Counted from the first letter of the stretch, positions 17,717-27,101 are shown. The stretch is DNA of 37,358 bases from an uncultured Flavobacteriaceae bacterium (GCA_938084555.1 CALKFR010000043.1:1-37358), one strand, 5' to 3'. Notes: generated by a model not told the origin, from the sequence alone. Translations and numbers: made by a program.

Positions 17717-19960
17717 ATGAAATTTTACTCAAATTTTATCATACTCTTTTTTTTATTCATATCTTTTAATTCATTGTCTCAAAATAATTCATTGTCTGGA
17801 AAAATATATAGCAATAGTGAGGTTTTACCCTATGTTAACATTTATTTGAAAGATTATACTCTAGGAACAGCATCAGATAGTGAAGGTTATTATGAAATTA
17901 AAAATATTCCTAACGGAACCTACACTTTAATTATTAGCAGTATAGGATATAAAACAAAATCAATTACCATCGCTTTTAACAACAATCAAATCATTCGTAA
18001 TTTTTCATTAGAATCTGATAATTCTCTAAATGAAGTAGTAATCTCTGGAACCTTAAGACCTGTTTCAAAATCAAATAGCCCAGTTCCTGTAGAAGTATAT
18101 AGCGAAACTTTTTTTAGAAAAAACCCTACACCATCTATCTTCGAATCTTTACAAAATGTAAACGGAGTTCGCCCACAATTAAATTGTAATGTTTGTAATA
18201 CAGGTGACATTCATATTAATGGCTTAGAAGGCCCATATGCTTTTGTTTTAATTGACGGCATGCCCATTGTTAGCGGCCTTTCTACTGTTTATGGTTTAAC
18301 AGGAATTCCACAAGCATTAATAGAAAGAGTAGAAATTGTTAAAGGGCCTGCATCAACATTATACGGTTCTGAAGCGGTTGGAGGCATTTTGAATGTAATC
18401 ACAAAAAAACCAACAAATGCTCCGTTGTTATCAACTGATACATTTTTAAGTTCGTGGGGAGAATTAAATTTAGATGTTGGTCTTCGATATGACATATCGA
18501 AAAAAGCACAAGGATTAGTAGGTATAAATTATTTTAATTTCCAAAATAGAATAGATAACAATAATGACAATTTTACTGACATGACCTTACAAAACAGAAT
18601 GTCAATTTTTAATAAAGTAACTTTTGAAAGAAAAAGTAATAAAGTTTTCACCATCGCCGGACGTTATGTATATGAAGATCGTTGGGGAGGTGAAATGGAT
18701 TGGGAAAAAGAATTCAGAGGAGGAAACCAAATATATGGAGAGAGTATTTACACCAATAGATGGGAAACTTTTGGAACTTACGAATTACCAACTCCGGAAA
18801 ATATTCGCTTTCAATTTAGTGCAAACGGACATTCCCAAGATTCATATTATGGTGAAACCTCTTATGATGCCAAACAATTAGTTGGTTTTGGGCAATTGGT
18901 TTATAACAAAAAAATTGGAAAAACACATGATTTACTTTTAGGAGCAGCCTACCGTTACACCTATTATGATGATAATACATTTGCTACTTTGGGTGAAAAT
19001 GGTATTGATAATAGTCCATCAATAATTCATTTACCAGGTATTTTTGTTCAAGACGAAATACAAATAAATGATCGTAAAAAACTTCTTTTAGGGGTTCGAT
19101 GGGACAATAACAGTATACATGGAAATATCTTTTCTCCTAGAGTAAATTTTAAATGGAATTCTAAAGATAAGTCTGATATTTTGAGACTGAGCGCTGGAAA
19201 TGGATTTAGAGTAGCAAATGTTTTTACAGAAGACCATGCAGCTTTAACTGGAGCAAGAACAATAGAGTTTGATGGTGAATTAAAACCAGAGACCTCTTGG
19301 AATGTGAATGTTAATTATGTAAAAAAAATAAATACTGAAAATTCATTAATTACAATAGATGCCAGTAGCTTTTATACCTACTTTAATAATAGAATTTTAC
19401 CTGACTATGAATCAAACTCCAATAAAATTATTTATGCAAATCTAGAGGGATTTTCAGTTTCAAAAGGGATTTCTTTAAATTCTAACATGTCATTCACCAA
19501 TGGGTTATCAATAAATACTGGTGCTACTCTTATGGAAGTTTCCGTAACAGAAAACAAGATTAAAAAAATACAATTACTTACTGAAAGTTTCAGTGGAGTT
19601 TGGTCTATTTCATATAAGTTAAATTCTAATTTTAATATAGATTATACTGGGAATATCTATGGCCCAATGCGTTTACCATTGTTGGGTGAAAATGATCTAA
19701 GAGATGAATATTCTCCTTGGTTTAGTATTCAAAATATACAATTAACTCAAAAACTTAAAAACAATTGGGAGATATATGGTGGGGTTAAGAATCTTCTGAA
19801 TTTTACTCCTGCTGCAAATAGTATTAATGGATCAGATAATCCTTTTGATATTGGTATTGACACAGAACTCAACCCTGAAGAAGCTTTTGATCCAAGTTAT
19901 GTTTATGCCTCTAACCAGGGAATTAGAGCATTTGCTGGAATTCGTTTAACACTATATTAA
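17717..19960 (+). CDS. TonB-dependent receptor, probably for metal or metal chelate uptake
   Basis: This 747-residue outer-membrane receptor has a signal peptide (1-22, ending SLSQ), a carboxypeptidase-regulatory-like domain (about 23-100), a TonB-box-like EVVISG (106-111), a plug (about 120-230, with LIDGMPI and IERVEIVKGPASTLYG) and a barrel to the C-terminal RLTLY. The plug contains CNVC (Cys157, Cys160), a pair that could form a disulfide or touch metal. The size and plug match CirA/FepA-type receptors rather than SusC. It is divergent from the DtxR/ZIP operon across 106 bases with a candidate operator, so it probably brings the same metal, or its chelate, across the outer membrane (inference). 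Confidence 0.88.
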   Translation: MKFYSNFIILFFLFISFNSLSQNNSLSGKIYSNSEVLPYVNIYLKDYTLGTASDSEGYYEIKNIPNGTYTLIISSIGYKTKSITIAFNNNQIIRNFSLESDNSLNEVVISGTLRPVSKSNSPVPVEVYSETFFRKNPTPSIFESLQNVNGVRPQLNCNVCNTGDIHINGLEGPYAFVLIDGMPIVSGLSTVYGLTGIPQALIERVEIVKGPASTLYGSEAVGGILNVITKKPTNAPLLSTDTFLSSWGELNLDVGLRYDISKKAQGLVGINYFNFQNRIDNNNDNFTDMTLQNRMSIFNKVTFERKSNKVFTIAGRYVYEDRWGGEMDWEKEFRGGNQIYGESIYTNRWETFGTYELPTPENIRFQFSANGHSQDSYYGETSYDAKQLVGFGQLVYNKKIGKTHDLLLGAAYRYTYYDDNTFATLGENGIDNSPSIIHLPGIFVQDEIQINDRKKLLLGVRWDNNSIHGNIFSPRVNFKWNSKDKSDILRLSAGNGFRVANVFTEDHAALTGARTIEFDGELKPETSWNVNVNYVKKINTENSLITIDASSFYTYFNNRILPDYESNSNKIIYANLEGFSVSKGISLNSNMSFTNGLSINTGATLMEVSVTENKIKKIQLLTESFSGVWSISYKLNSNFNIDYTGNIYGPMRLPLLGENDLRDEYSPWFSIQNIQLTQKLKNNWEIYGGVKNLLNFTPAANSINGSDNPFDIGIDTELNPEEAFDPSYVYASNQGIRAFAGIRLTLY

Positions 19961-19977
19961 TTTATAGAGCTTACTTA

Positions 19978-20550
19978 TTACCATCTTCTGTTCCAGAAGC
20001 TTTTTATTACTCGTTCTCTGGGCTTTAAACTATAGACTACACCAACAGTTAATTGTTTATGAGCAGTCATGCTTAAAACCTTCTCAGGAGAATGTTTATA
20101 GGAAATTTGTGAGTTGAGACCCCAATGACTCGAAACCCAAAAAGTTCCACCAACACCAATGTTTAAAACACCTGACGACTTTGAGTTTTGAATGGTACTG
20201 GGAGGACTCAATATACTAGCTCCAACGGTTAAATATGGAACTAAATGATTATTTGATAAATTAAAATCATATCTAAGATTACCATCGAATGAATTGTAGC
20301 CAAAATTATTAGTTACAAATGGATGGATATCAAGAGCATTTATAGTAATTCCTGCATCAGCAGATAATCCTGAAAATAAATATCTAACGATATTAATTTT
20401 AGGCGCTTGAAAATTATGCCAATCTTTAACCCTATTTATATTACTAAAACGAACTAAAGATCCACTGACTCCAACTACCCATTTGTTATCATTGTTTTGG
20501 GCATTTGTGGCAAATGAAATTAAAAGAATTAAGATTAAAAATTTTTTCAT
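19978..20550 (-). CDS. Small outer-membrane beta-barrel protein, OmpA-barrel-like
   Basis: This 190-residue protein has a signal peptide (1-17, ending NAQ) and alternating beta strands that suggest an eight-stranded barrel. Its N-terminus (NDNKWVVGVSGSLVRFSNIN) and later strands resemble the barrel of the OmpA-family protein at 10209-11591 ([17 protein letters not shown]), so it looks like a paralogue without TSP3 and OmpA domains. The last 15 residues are basic and end FWNRRW instead of a plain beta signal. The function is unknown. It is convergent with the TonB receptor gene (18 bases apart, no hairpin seen) and divergent from mfd. Confidence 0.78.
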   Translation of the reverse strand: MKKFLILILLISFATNAQNNDNKWVVGVSGSLVRFSNINRVKDWHNFQAPKINIVRYLFSGLSADAGITINALDIHPFVTNNFGYNSFDGNLRYDFNLSNNHLVPYLTVGASILSPPSTIQNSKSSGVLNIGVGGTFWVSSHWGLNSQISYKHSPEKVLSMTAHKQLTVGVVYSLKPRERVIKSFWNRRW

Positions 20551-20573
20551 AAAATTTTTTATAAATAACGAGA

Positions 20574-20581
20574 CAAATATA
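20574..20581 (-). promoter_or_regulatory. -7 promoter box of the small outer-membrane barrel gene
   Basis: TATATTTG on the minus strand matches TAnnTTTG, 23 bases before the ATG at 20550. It shares an 83-base divergent gap with the mfd promoter. Confidence 0.45.
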
Positions 20582-20612
20582 AGCTTATTGCTTCAAATTA
20601 ATAATTAGGATT

Positions 20613-20620
20613 TATCTTTG
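20613..20620 (+). promoter_or_regulatory. -7 promoter box of mfd
   Basis: TATCTTTG matches TAnnTTTG. A TTG at 20588-20590 could be the -33 element (22-base spacer). The start site would be near 20624-20626, so the leader before the TTG start codon is only about ten bases. Confidence 0.5.
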
Positions 20621-20633
20621 AAAAAAATATAAA

Positions 20634-23600
20634 TTGTTGAGCAAACAAGAAATTGTTAATCAGTATCAAGAATCTGCAAAAGTTAAACAGATTTTAAACC
20701 AAATACAACGAGACAATAACCAAATTCAGATTACGAATTTGGTTGGGTCATCGATGTCTTTTGTTATTTCAGAAACTTTTAAGAAAGATGAAAAAAGCTA
20801 CTTACTAATTTTTAATGATAAGGAAGAAGCAGCCTACCATCTAAATGATTTAGAACAATTATTAGATCAGAAAAAGGTTTTATTTTATCCCGGATCTTAC
20901 CGAAGACCCTACCAAATCGATGAAACTGACAATGCTAATGTACTAATGCGTTCTGAGGTCTTAAACCAAATCAATTCTAGAAAAAAACCTGTAATTATAG
21001 TTACTTATCCAGAAGCATTATTTGAAAAAGTAATGACCAAAAAAGATTTGGAAAAAAACACGCTTAAATTATCTGTAACAGAAAATGTTTCATTGGATTT
21101 TGTAAATGAAATATTATTTGAATATAATTTTAACCGGGTTGATTTTGTAACAGAACCAGGAGATTTTTCAGTTCGTGGAGGAATCATTGATGTTTTCTCA
21201 TTCTCAAATGATGAACCTTTCCGTATTGAGTTTTTTGGAGACAAAATAGACAGTATTAGAACTTTTGATATAGAGACACAACTCTCCAAAGAAAAGCTTC
21301 GAAAAGCTAGTATCATGTCAAATGTTGAAAATAAAACACTTCAAGAAAAACGAGTAAGTTTTATGGAATACATTACTTCAAATACTGTTGTTTTTCTAAA
21401 AAACAAAGATTTATTAATTGGCAAATTAGATAAATTATTTAGTAGAGCAGAAAGTGCATTTAATGAATTATCTAAAGCGATAAACCACGCCAAACCGATT
21501 GATTTATTTTGCAATGGGAATTTCATTCAAAATCAGCTGTCTGATTTTACAATAGCTAGTTTTGAAACCTATACTTCTGGAGGTAAACCCACAATTGATT
21601 TTATAACAAAAGCACAACCTTCATTTAATAAACAATTTGATTTGTTAATTGAAAATTTAAACGAATATCACTCCAAAGGGTTTACCAATTATATTTTCTG
21701 TGCTAATGAACAACAAGCTCAACGATTTCATGATATTTTTGAAGATGCTAAGAAAGAAGTTCATTATCAAACCATTGTGTTTTCTCTTTATCAAGGGTTT
21801 ATTGATGTAGAAGAAAAAATTGTTTGTTATACAGATCATCAAATATTTGAGCGTTATCATAAATTTCGTTTAAAAAATGGCTACGCAAAAAAACAATCCA
21901 TCTCATTAAAAGAGTTAAATAATCTTGATATAGGAGATTATGTGACACATATAGACCATGGAATTGGAAAATTTGGTGGACTTCAAAAAATTGATGTAGA
22001 AGGTAAAAATCAAGAGGCTATTAAATTAATCTATGGTGATCGTGATATTTTATATGTTAGTATTCACTCTTTACACAAGATTTCTAAATTCAACGGAAAA
22101 GATGGAAAAGCACCAAAAATATATAAATTAGGTTCTGGAGCCTGGAAGAAAATAAAACAAAAGACAAAAAAACGAGTTAAAGAAATCGCATATAATTTAA
22201 TTAAATTGTATGCGAAAAGAAGAATGCAGAGAGGTCTAGCTTTTGGACCAGACTCACATATACAACACGAACTTGAGGCCAGTTTTATATATGAAGACAC
22301 CCCAGATCAATACACAGCTACTCAAGATGTAAAAGCTGATATGGAAAAAGAACAGCCCATGGATCGATTAGTTTGTGGGGATGTTGGATTTGGGAAAACA
22401 GAAATTGCTATAAGAGCGGCATTTAAGGCGGTGGATAATGGAAAGCAAGTAGCTATTCTAGTTCCAACCACAATTTTAGCATTTCAACATTATAAAACAT
22501 TTACAAAACGATTAGAAAATTTTCCTGTTAGAATAGATTATTTGAATCGCTTCAGAACAACCAAACAAAGAAATGAAGCGATTGAGGGTATTAATGACGG
22601 GAGTATCGATATTATCATTGGAACGCATCAACTCACTAATAAAAAAATTAAATTTAAAGATTTAGGACTACTTATCATAGATGAAGAACAAAAATTTGGA
22701 GTTGCTGTAAAAGATAAATTAAAAACAATAAAGGAAAATGTAGATACCCTTACCCTAACTGCTACTCCCATTCCTAGAACACTTCAATTTAGTTTGATGG
22801 CTGCTCGAGACTTGTCTGTAATATCAACGCCACCACCTAATCGACATCCTATAGAAACACAGGTAATTCGTTTCAGTGAAGAAATAATACGTGATGCTAT
22901 TACTTATGAAATTTCTAGAGGCGGGCAGGTATTTTTTATTCATAATAGAATTGAAAACATAAAAGAAGTTGCTGGTCTTTTACAACGTTTAATTCCTAAT
23001 GCTAATATTGGTGTTGGTCATGGACAAATGGAAGGTAAAAAACTGGAAAGCCTTATGTTAGGTTTTATGAATAATGAATTTGATGTACTAGTTTCTACAA
23101 CAATTGTAGAAAGTGGACTCGATGTTACCAATGCAAATACCATTTTTATAAACAATGCTAATAATTTCGGTCTGTCTGATTTACATCAAATGAGAGGTAG
23201 AGTTGGTAGATCTAATAAAAAGGCGTTTTGTTATTTCATCACTCCACCATACCATATGATCACTAATGATGCAAGAAAAAGGATAGAAGCTTTAGAATTA
23301 TTTTCTGATTTAGGAAGTGGCTTAAATATAGCCATGAAAGATTTAGAAATTCGAGGAGCAGGTGATTTACTTGGTGGGGAACAAAGTGGTTTTATCAATG
23401 ATATTGGGTTTGATACTTATCAAAAAATATTGAACGAGGCCATTGAAGAATTAAAAGAGAATGAATTTAAAGAACTCTATAATACAGAAGAGAATAAGCC
23501 TAAAGAATTTATAAAGGAAGTTCAAATAGACACTGATTTTGAAATTTTATTTCCAGATAATTATATCAATTCAATTACTGAGCGACTAAATCTTTACAAT

Positions 23601-23981
23601 GAATTATCCACTCTAGAAACTGATGAAGAATTATTGCAATACGAACAACGATTGATAGACCGTTTTGGTGAATTACCATTTCAGGCTGTTGATTTATTAG
23701 ACAGTGTTCGTTTAAAATGGTTTGCAAAAAAAATAGGATTGGAAAAGGTAGTGCTAAAGAAAAAGAGGATGATTGGATATTTTATATCGGATCAACAAAG
23801 TGAATTTTATCAAACTAAAGCATTTACAGCAGTCTTAAAATATGTTCAACAAAACCCTACAACTTGCGTAATAAAAGAAAAACAAACAAAAATAGGTTTG
23901 AGATTATTGATTACTTTTATAAAAATTGATACTGTAGAGACTGCCCTGAAAAGAATTCAAAAAGTTCTAGGTAATTTTTAA
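20634..23981 (+). CDS. mfd: Transcription-repair coupling factor Mfd
   Basis: This 1115-residue ATP-dependent translocase removes RNA polymerase stalled at DNA damage and recruits UvrA. The N-terminal UvrB-like module (about 1-340) has YPGSYRRPYQIDETD and the GDFSVRGGIIDVF block. The CarD-like RNA polymerase interaction domain follows (about 425-495; GDYVTHIDHGIGKF), then the RecG-like helicase with Walker A GDVGFGKT (582-589), DEEQ (683-686), TATPIPRTL and QMRGRVGRS, and the TRCF C-terminal domain (about 985-1085). The start is TTG at 20634 or the next TTG at 20637; no ATG occurs until residue 41, which is inside the conserved domain. It stands alone or with the following EamA gene (35-base gap). 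Confidence 0.96.
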   Translation: MLSKQEIVNQYQESAKVKQILNQIQRDNNQIQITNLVGSSMSFVISETFKKDEKSYLLIFNDKEEAAYHLNDLEQLLDQKKVLFYPGSYRRPYQIDETDNANVLMRSEVLNQINSRKKPVIIVTYPEALFEKVMTKKDLEKNTLKLSVTENVSLDFVNEILFEYNFNRVDFVTEPGDFSVRGGIIDVFSFSNDEPFRIEFFGDKIDSIRTFDIETQLSKEKLRKASIMSNVENKTLQEKRVSFMEYITSNTVVFLKNKDLLIGKLDKLFSRAESAFNELSKAINHAKPIDLFCNGNFIQNQLSDFTIASFETYTSGGKPTIDFITKAQPSFNKQFDLLIENLNEYHSKGFTNYIFCANEQQAQRFHDIFEDAKKEVHYQTIVFSLYQGFIDVEEKIVCYTDHQIFERYHKFRLKNGYAKKQSISLKELNNLDIGDYVTHIDHGIGKFGGLQKIDVEGKNQEAIKLIYGDRDILYVSIHSLHKISKFNGKDGKAPKIYKLGSGAWKKIKQKTKKRVKEIAYNLIKLYAKRRMQRGLAFGPDSHIQHELEASFIYEDTPDQYTATQDVKADMEKEQPMDRLVCGDVGFGKTEIAIRAAFKAVDNGKQVAILVPTTILAFQHYKTFTKRLENFPVRIDYLNRFRTTKQRNEAIEGINDGSIDIIIGTHQLTNKKIKFKDLGLLIIDEEQKFGVAVKDKLKTIKENVDTLTLTATPIPRTLQFSLMAARDLSVISTPPPNRHPIETQVIRFSEEIIRDAITYEISRGGQVFFIHNRIENIKEVAGLLQRLIPNANIGVGHGQMEGKKLESLMLGFMNNEFDVLVSTTIVESGLDVTNANTIFINNANNFGLSDLHQMRGRVGRSNKKAFCYFITPPYHMITNDARKRIEALELFSDLGSGLNIAMKDLEIRGAGDLLGGEQSGFINDIGFDTYQKILNEAIEELKENEFKELYNTEENKPKEFIKEVQIDTDFEILFPDNYINSITERLNLYNELSTLETDEELLQYEQRLIDRFGELPFQAVDLLDSVRLKWFAKKIGLEKVVLKKKRMIGYFISDQQSEFYQTKAFTAVLKYVQQNPTTCVIKEKQTKIGLRLLITFIKIDTVETALKRIQKVLGNF

Positions 23982-24016
23982 TTAACCTTTTTCACTATAT
24001 ATCTATCATTTAAAAA

Positions 24017-24880
24017 ATGGAAAATAGCTATTTTAAAAATCTATCTAATTTAATTTTAGCAACTCTTTTCATAAGTACCTCTGGTGTTTTAGGAAAGTAT
24101 ATTGCAATGCCTTCTGAAGTAATTATATGGTTTCGCTCTGCTTTTGCAATGATTTTCTTGTATGCATTTTGTAAGTATAAAAAAATAAGCATAAAAGTAC
24201 CCAACTTTAAACATCATATTCCTCTGATAATTAGTTCACTATTTATGGCTATTCATTGGATTACCTATTTCTATGCTTTAAAATTGTCAAATGTAGCTAT
24301 AGGGATGCTCTCTCTTTATACATTCCCAATCATAACTGCACTACTAGAGCCTTTGTTCTTTAAATCAAAAATAAACCCCATACATATAGTTCTGGGAGGA
24401 GTTGTATTAATAGGCATTTTTATTTTAGCTCCAGAATTTAATTTTGAAAGCTCTAATGCAAAAGGAATTTTGTTTGGGTTATTCTCTGCACTCTGCTATT
24501 CAATAAGACTCTTAATTTTAAAACAACATGTACATCACTATCACGGGAGCATGCTTATGTTATATCAAACTTCAGTAATTACCATTGTTTTGATCCCTGT
24601 ATTATTTTTTATGGATGTTTCTAATTTGCAATCGCAATTTCCATACTTACTATTACTCGCAATTTTAACAACAGCTATCGGTCATAGTTTAATGGTGCAT
24701 TCACTAAAGTTCTTTTCAACAACAACAGCAACTATTATTAGTAGTATTCAGCCAATATTTGGAATTATAATAGCATTTTTTGTTGTAAATGAGGTTCCAG
24801 AAATAAATACTGTTTGGGGTGGACTTTTAATTATTTCTACAGTTTTAATAGAAACTTTAAGGGTAAAAAAGATACGCTAA
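24017..24880 (+). CDS. EamA/DMT-family membrane transporter
   Basis: This 287-residue inner-membrane protein has about ten hydrophobic segments arranged as two EamA repeats. The first repeat holds the typical block VIIWFRSAFAMIFLYAF (about 36-52) and MAIHWITYFYALKLSNVAIG; the second holds TTAIGHSLMVHSLKFFSTTT and IISSIQPIFGIIIAFFVVNE near the end. Such proteins export metabolites or amino acids, but the substrate cannot be told. It starts 35 bases after mfd with no obvious promoter, so it may be read from the mfd transcript. Its TAA stop directly abuts the stop of the convergent gene. Confidence 0.88.
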   Translation: MENSYFKNLSNLILATLFISTSGVLGKYIAMPSEVIIWFRSAFAMIFLYAFCKYKKISIKVPNFKHHIPLIISSLFMAIHWITYFYALKLSNVAIGMLSLYTFPIITALLEPLFFKSKINPIHIVLGGVVLIGIFILAPEFNFESSNAKGILFGLFSALCYSIRLLILKQHVHHYHGSMLMLYQTSVITIVLIPVLFFMDVSNLQSQFPYLLLLAILTTAIGHSLMVHSLKFFSTTTATIISSIQPIFGIIIAFFVVNEVPEINTVWGGLLIISTVLIETLRVKKIR

Positions 24881-25939
24881 TTACTTCGTTAATACATCTT
24901 GATAATTACGTTTTACAAATACTAAAATTGTTTCTAAAATATCACCCATATTCTGACATTCCTTAAACTTTACGTCTCCAACATATTTAATTAAGTGTTT
25001 TTTTAAAAGTTGAACATTATCCGGGAAAGAAATTGTATCGCTTTTCATACACCTAATTAAACTAGTTGCTCTTCTTGGAGACGAAATTATTCTTTTTGCC
25101 ATAAAAGATCGCTCCTCTAACTTATATTGAGTAATTGAATTCTTATCTAATTTTTTATTTACCATATCAACAATTTTAAAATTTTCTTTTAAGAATTGTA
25201 AATCATAAACTTTTAAATTCCCCTCAAAAGATTGTTGATCAAAATCTATAGCTCTTATTTTATATATAATTTTATCAAAATCATGAGTTGGTATAATTAC
25301 ATAATTGTAAGAACGCATATCACCAAGCAATCGAACTAAACATCTTTCTTTAAATTTTACAAATTCTTTTGCGATTTGGGATTTTTCTGATTCTGAACAT
25401 TTAGGGAGAAAATCATTTATAAAATCATCTCCTGGAATTCCTGAAATATGTTCTTCAATTAAAGTGTCTTTATACACCAAGAAATTTAGATTATGTGGAG
25501 ACAAAATATGTTCTAATTCTAAACCGTATATCCTAGAGGCGTCTGCTTTTTTTACATAAAAATACGTGTAATTATCATTTAAAACATTTCTAATTTTTAT
25601 TCTAAAAGGTTTTGAATTTCCGAAAGTGCAATAATCAATGGCATCAACGTTTAAAAATGGGAGAGTTCCGTTTCCTCCATCTGAATGGAGAATGGTATAT
25701 ATTTTTTTTAAACTAGCATCAATTTCTTCTCTATCATATTCTGAATAATATGTTCTAACCCATAAAGTATCTTTTTCATTCTTATCATAAACTATAACTG
25801 AACCTTGAAAACGAAGCAAATCATCATAAAAAATTGATATTTTTAAGTTTCTATTGTACTTCTTTAAATATTCATCCAACATTTTATTGATGGGAAATGT
25901 TGGTTTTTTTTTAGACATTAATTTTTTTTCTGGCGCCAT
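24881..25939 (-). CDS. Uncharacterised protein with protein-kinase-like motif order
   Basis: I do not recognise a named family for this 352-residue, soluble, signal-less protein. Its middle shows a kinase-like order: a strand with FYVKK (Lys130/131) as the ATP-lysine candidate, LELEHIL (Glu141/143) as an alpha-C glutamate, a hinge-like LIEEHISGIPGDDFI (160-174), LLGDMRSYNYVI with Asp207 and Asn212 in the exact D-x4-N spacing of kinase catalytic loops, and AIDFD (230-234) in place of DFG. The N-terminal 100 residues and the C-terminal 100 helical residues are unassigned. A -7 box lies about 18 bases upstream; the inner ATG at 25918 is an alternative start. Kinase activity is an inference from these motifs. 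Confidence 0.7.
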   Translation of the reverse strand: MAPEKKLMSKKKPTFPINKMLDEYLKKYNRNLKISIFYDDLLRFQGSVIVYDKNEKDTLWVRTYYSEYDREEIDASLKKIYTILHSDGGNGTLPFLNVDAIDYCTFGNSKPFRIKIRNVLNDNYTYFYVKKADASRIYGLELEHILSPHNLNFLVYKDTLIEEHISGIPGDDFINDFLPKCSESEKSQIAKEFVKFKERCLVRLLGDMRSYNYVIIPTHDFDKIIYKIRAIDFDQQSFEGNLKVYDLQFLKENFKIVDMVNKKLDKNSITQYKLEERSFMAKRIISSPRRATSLIRCMKSDTISFPDNVQLLKKHLIKYVGDVKFKECQNMGDILETILVFVKRNYQDVLTK

Positions 25940-25956
25940 TTAATACAAATTACACT

Positions 25957-25964
25957 CAAATGTA
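25957..25964 (-). promoter_or_regulatory. -7 promoter box of the kinase-like gene
   Basis: TACATTTG on the minus strand matches TAnnTTTG and lies in the 42-base gap after dprA, so this gene can be transcribed separately from dprA. Confidence 0.45.
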
Positions 25965-25981
25965 ATGCATAATCTTTTTAA

Positions 25982-27082
25982 TTAGCTCAATTTAAATATC
26001 TTTCCAGGAAAAGGTTTTACAATATTTTTTAACTCTAGTTGCAATAATATCGTAACCAATTGACTTAACGGAATCTGCGTATCTAGTGCAATTGCATCAA
26101 TTACTGCTTGCTCTTTTAGTTCTAAGAAATCAACTATTTTCTGTTCATCTTCAGTAAGATCTAAAAATAATCTTGTTTGTTTAGTAGGGATTGCTTTTGA
26201 CATATCCCAATTAAGCATTTTTACAATATCTTCAGAAGATTGGAGTAAATGTGCTTTATTTCTATAAATTAAATCGTTACATCCTTGACTCATAATATCG
26301 TTAATTCTTCCAGGCAATGCAAATACATCTCTATCATATGAATTTGCAATATCTGCTGTCACTAGAGAGCCCCCTTTTGATGCAGATTCTATAACTATTG
26401 TAGCTTTTGATAATCCTGCAACAATTCTATTTCTTTTTAAAAAATTTTCACGCTGAGGAGCTTCATTGTGAAAAAAATCTGTTATAAAACCACCTCTCTT
26501 AGTTACATTATGAATGTATTTTTTGTGAGCTATTGGATACGTCTTATCTAAGCCATGAGCTAAAACTGCAATAGTTTGTAAGTTGTTTTTTATGGCACTT
26601 TTGTGTGCACAAATATCAACCCCATAAGCAAACCCACTCACAATAATTGGATTATAAACCGCTAATTCATCAATCAATTTTTCACAAAAACTATTCCCAT
26701 AATTTGTCATTCTTCTTGTACCTACAATAGAAATAATTTTGTCGTTTGAAAAATCAATAGATCCATCTCTAAAAAATAGTATTGGGCCGTCTATACAATG
26801 TTTTAAATTTACAGGGTAATCATTATCTAGAAAATAAGAATATTGAATCTTATTTTGTTTTATGTATTCAAATTCTAGCTCAGCCAAACGCTGATTTGAA
26901 TTATCAAATAAATTTTCAATTGTAAACTTACCGATTCCATTAATTTTTTGGAGAATATTTTTTTTCTCTTTAAAAATATCAGCAGCAGAGCCTATATGAG
27001 CAATAAGTTTTTTTGCTAAAATATCTCCAATCATTGGGGTCTTTTGCAAACGCAAAAGTGCAAGAATTTCTTCTTCTATCAA
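25982..27082 (-). CDS. dprA: DNA-processing protein DprA (Smf)
   Basis: This 366-residue cytoplasmic protein binds incoming single-stranded DNA and loads RecA during natural transformation. An N-terminal helical SAM-like part (about 1-75, with NGIGKFT) precedes the Rossmann-like DprA core, with SIVGTRRMTNYG (119-130), SGFAYGVD (149-156), AHGLDKTYP and PGRINDIMSQGCNDLI, and a C-terminal winged helix (about 305-366). The length is typical. The start is TTG at 27082: no in-frame ATG lies upstream, and the first internal Met (residue 17) would cut into the conserved N-terminus. It is divergent from the HU/SPOR gene. Presence of dprA alone does not prove competence. Confidence 0.94.
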   Translation of the reverse strand: MIEEEILALLRLQKTPMIGDILAKKLIAHIGSAADIFKEKKNILQKINGIGKFTIENLFDNSNQRLAELEFEYIKQNKIQYSYFLDNDYPVNLKHCIDGPILFFRDGSIDFSNDKIISIVGTRRMTNYGNSFCEKLIDELAVYNPIIVSGFAYGVDICAHKSAIKNNLQTIAVLAHGLDKTYPIAHKKYIHNVTKRGGFITDFFHNEAPQRENFLKRNRIVAGLSKATIVIESASKGGSLVTADIANSYDRDVFALPGRINDIMSQGCNDLIYRNKAHLLQSSEDIVKMLNWDMSKAIPTKQTRLFLDLTEDEQKIVDFLELKEQAVIDAIALDTQIPLSQLVTILLQLELKNIVKPFPGKIFKLS

Positions 27083-27101
27083 GATGCAATTTTTTTATTT
27101 C

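Noticed and set aside
22064-22300. Antisense frames within mfd
   Set aside because: All lie within the conserved Mfd coding frame and show no start signals or recognisable domains.
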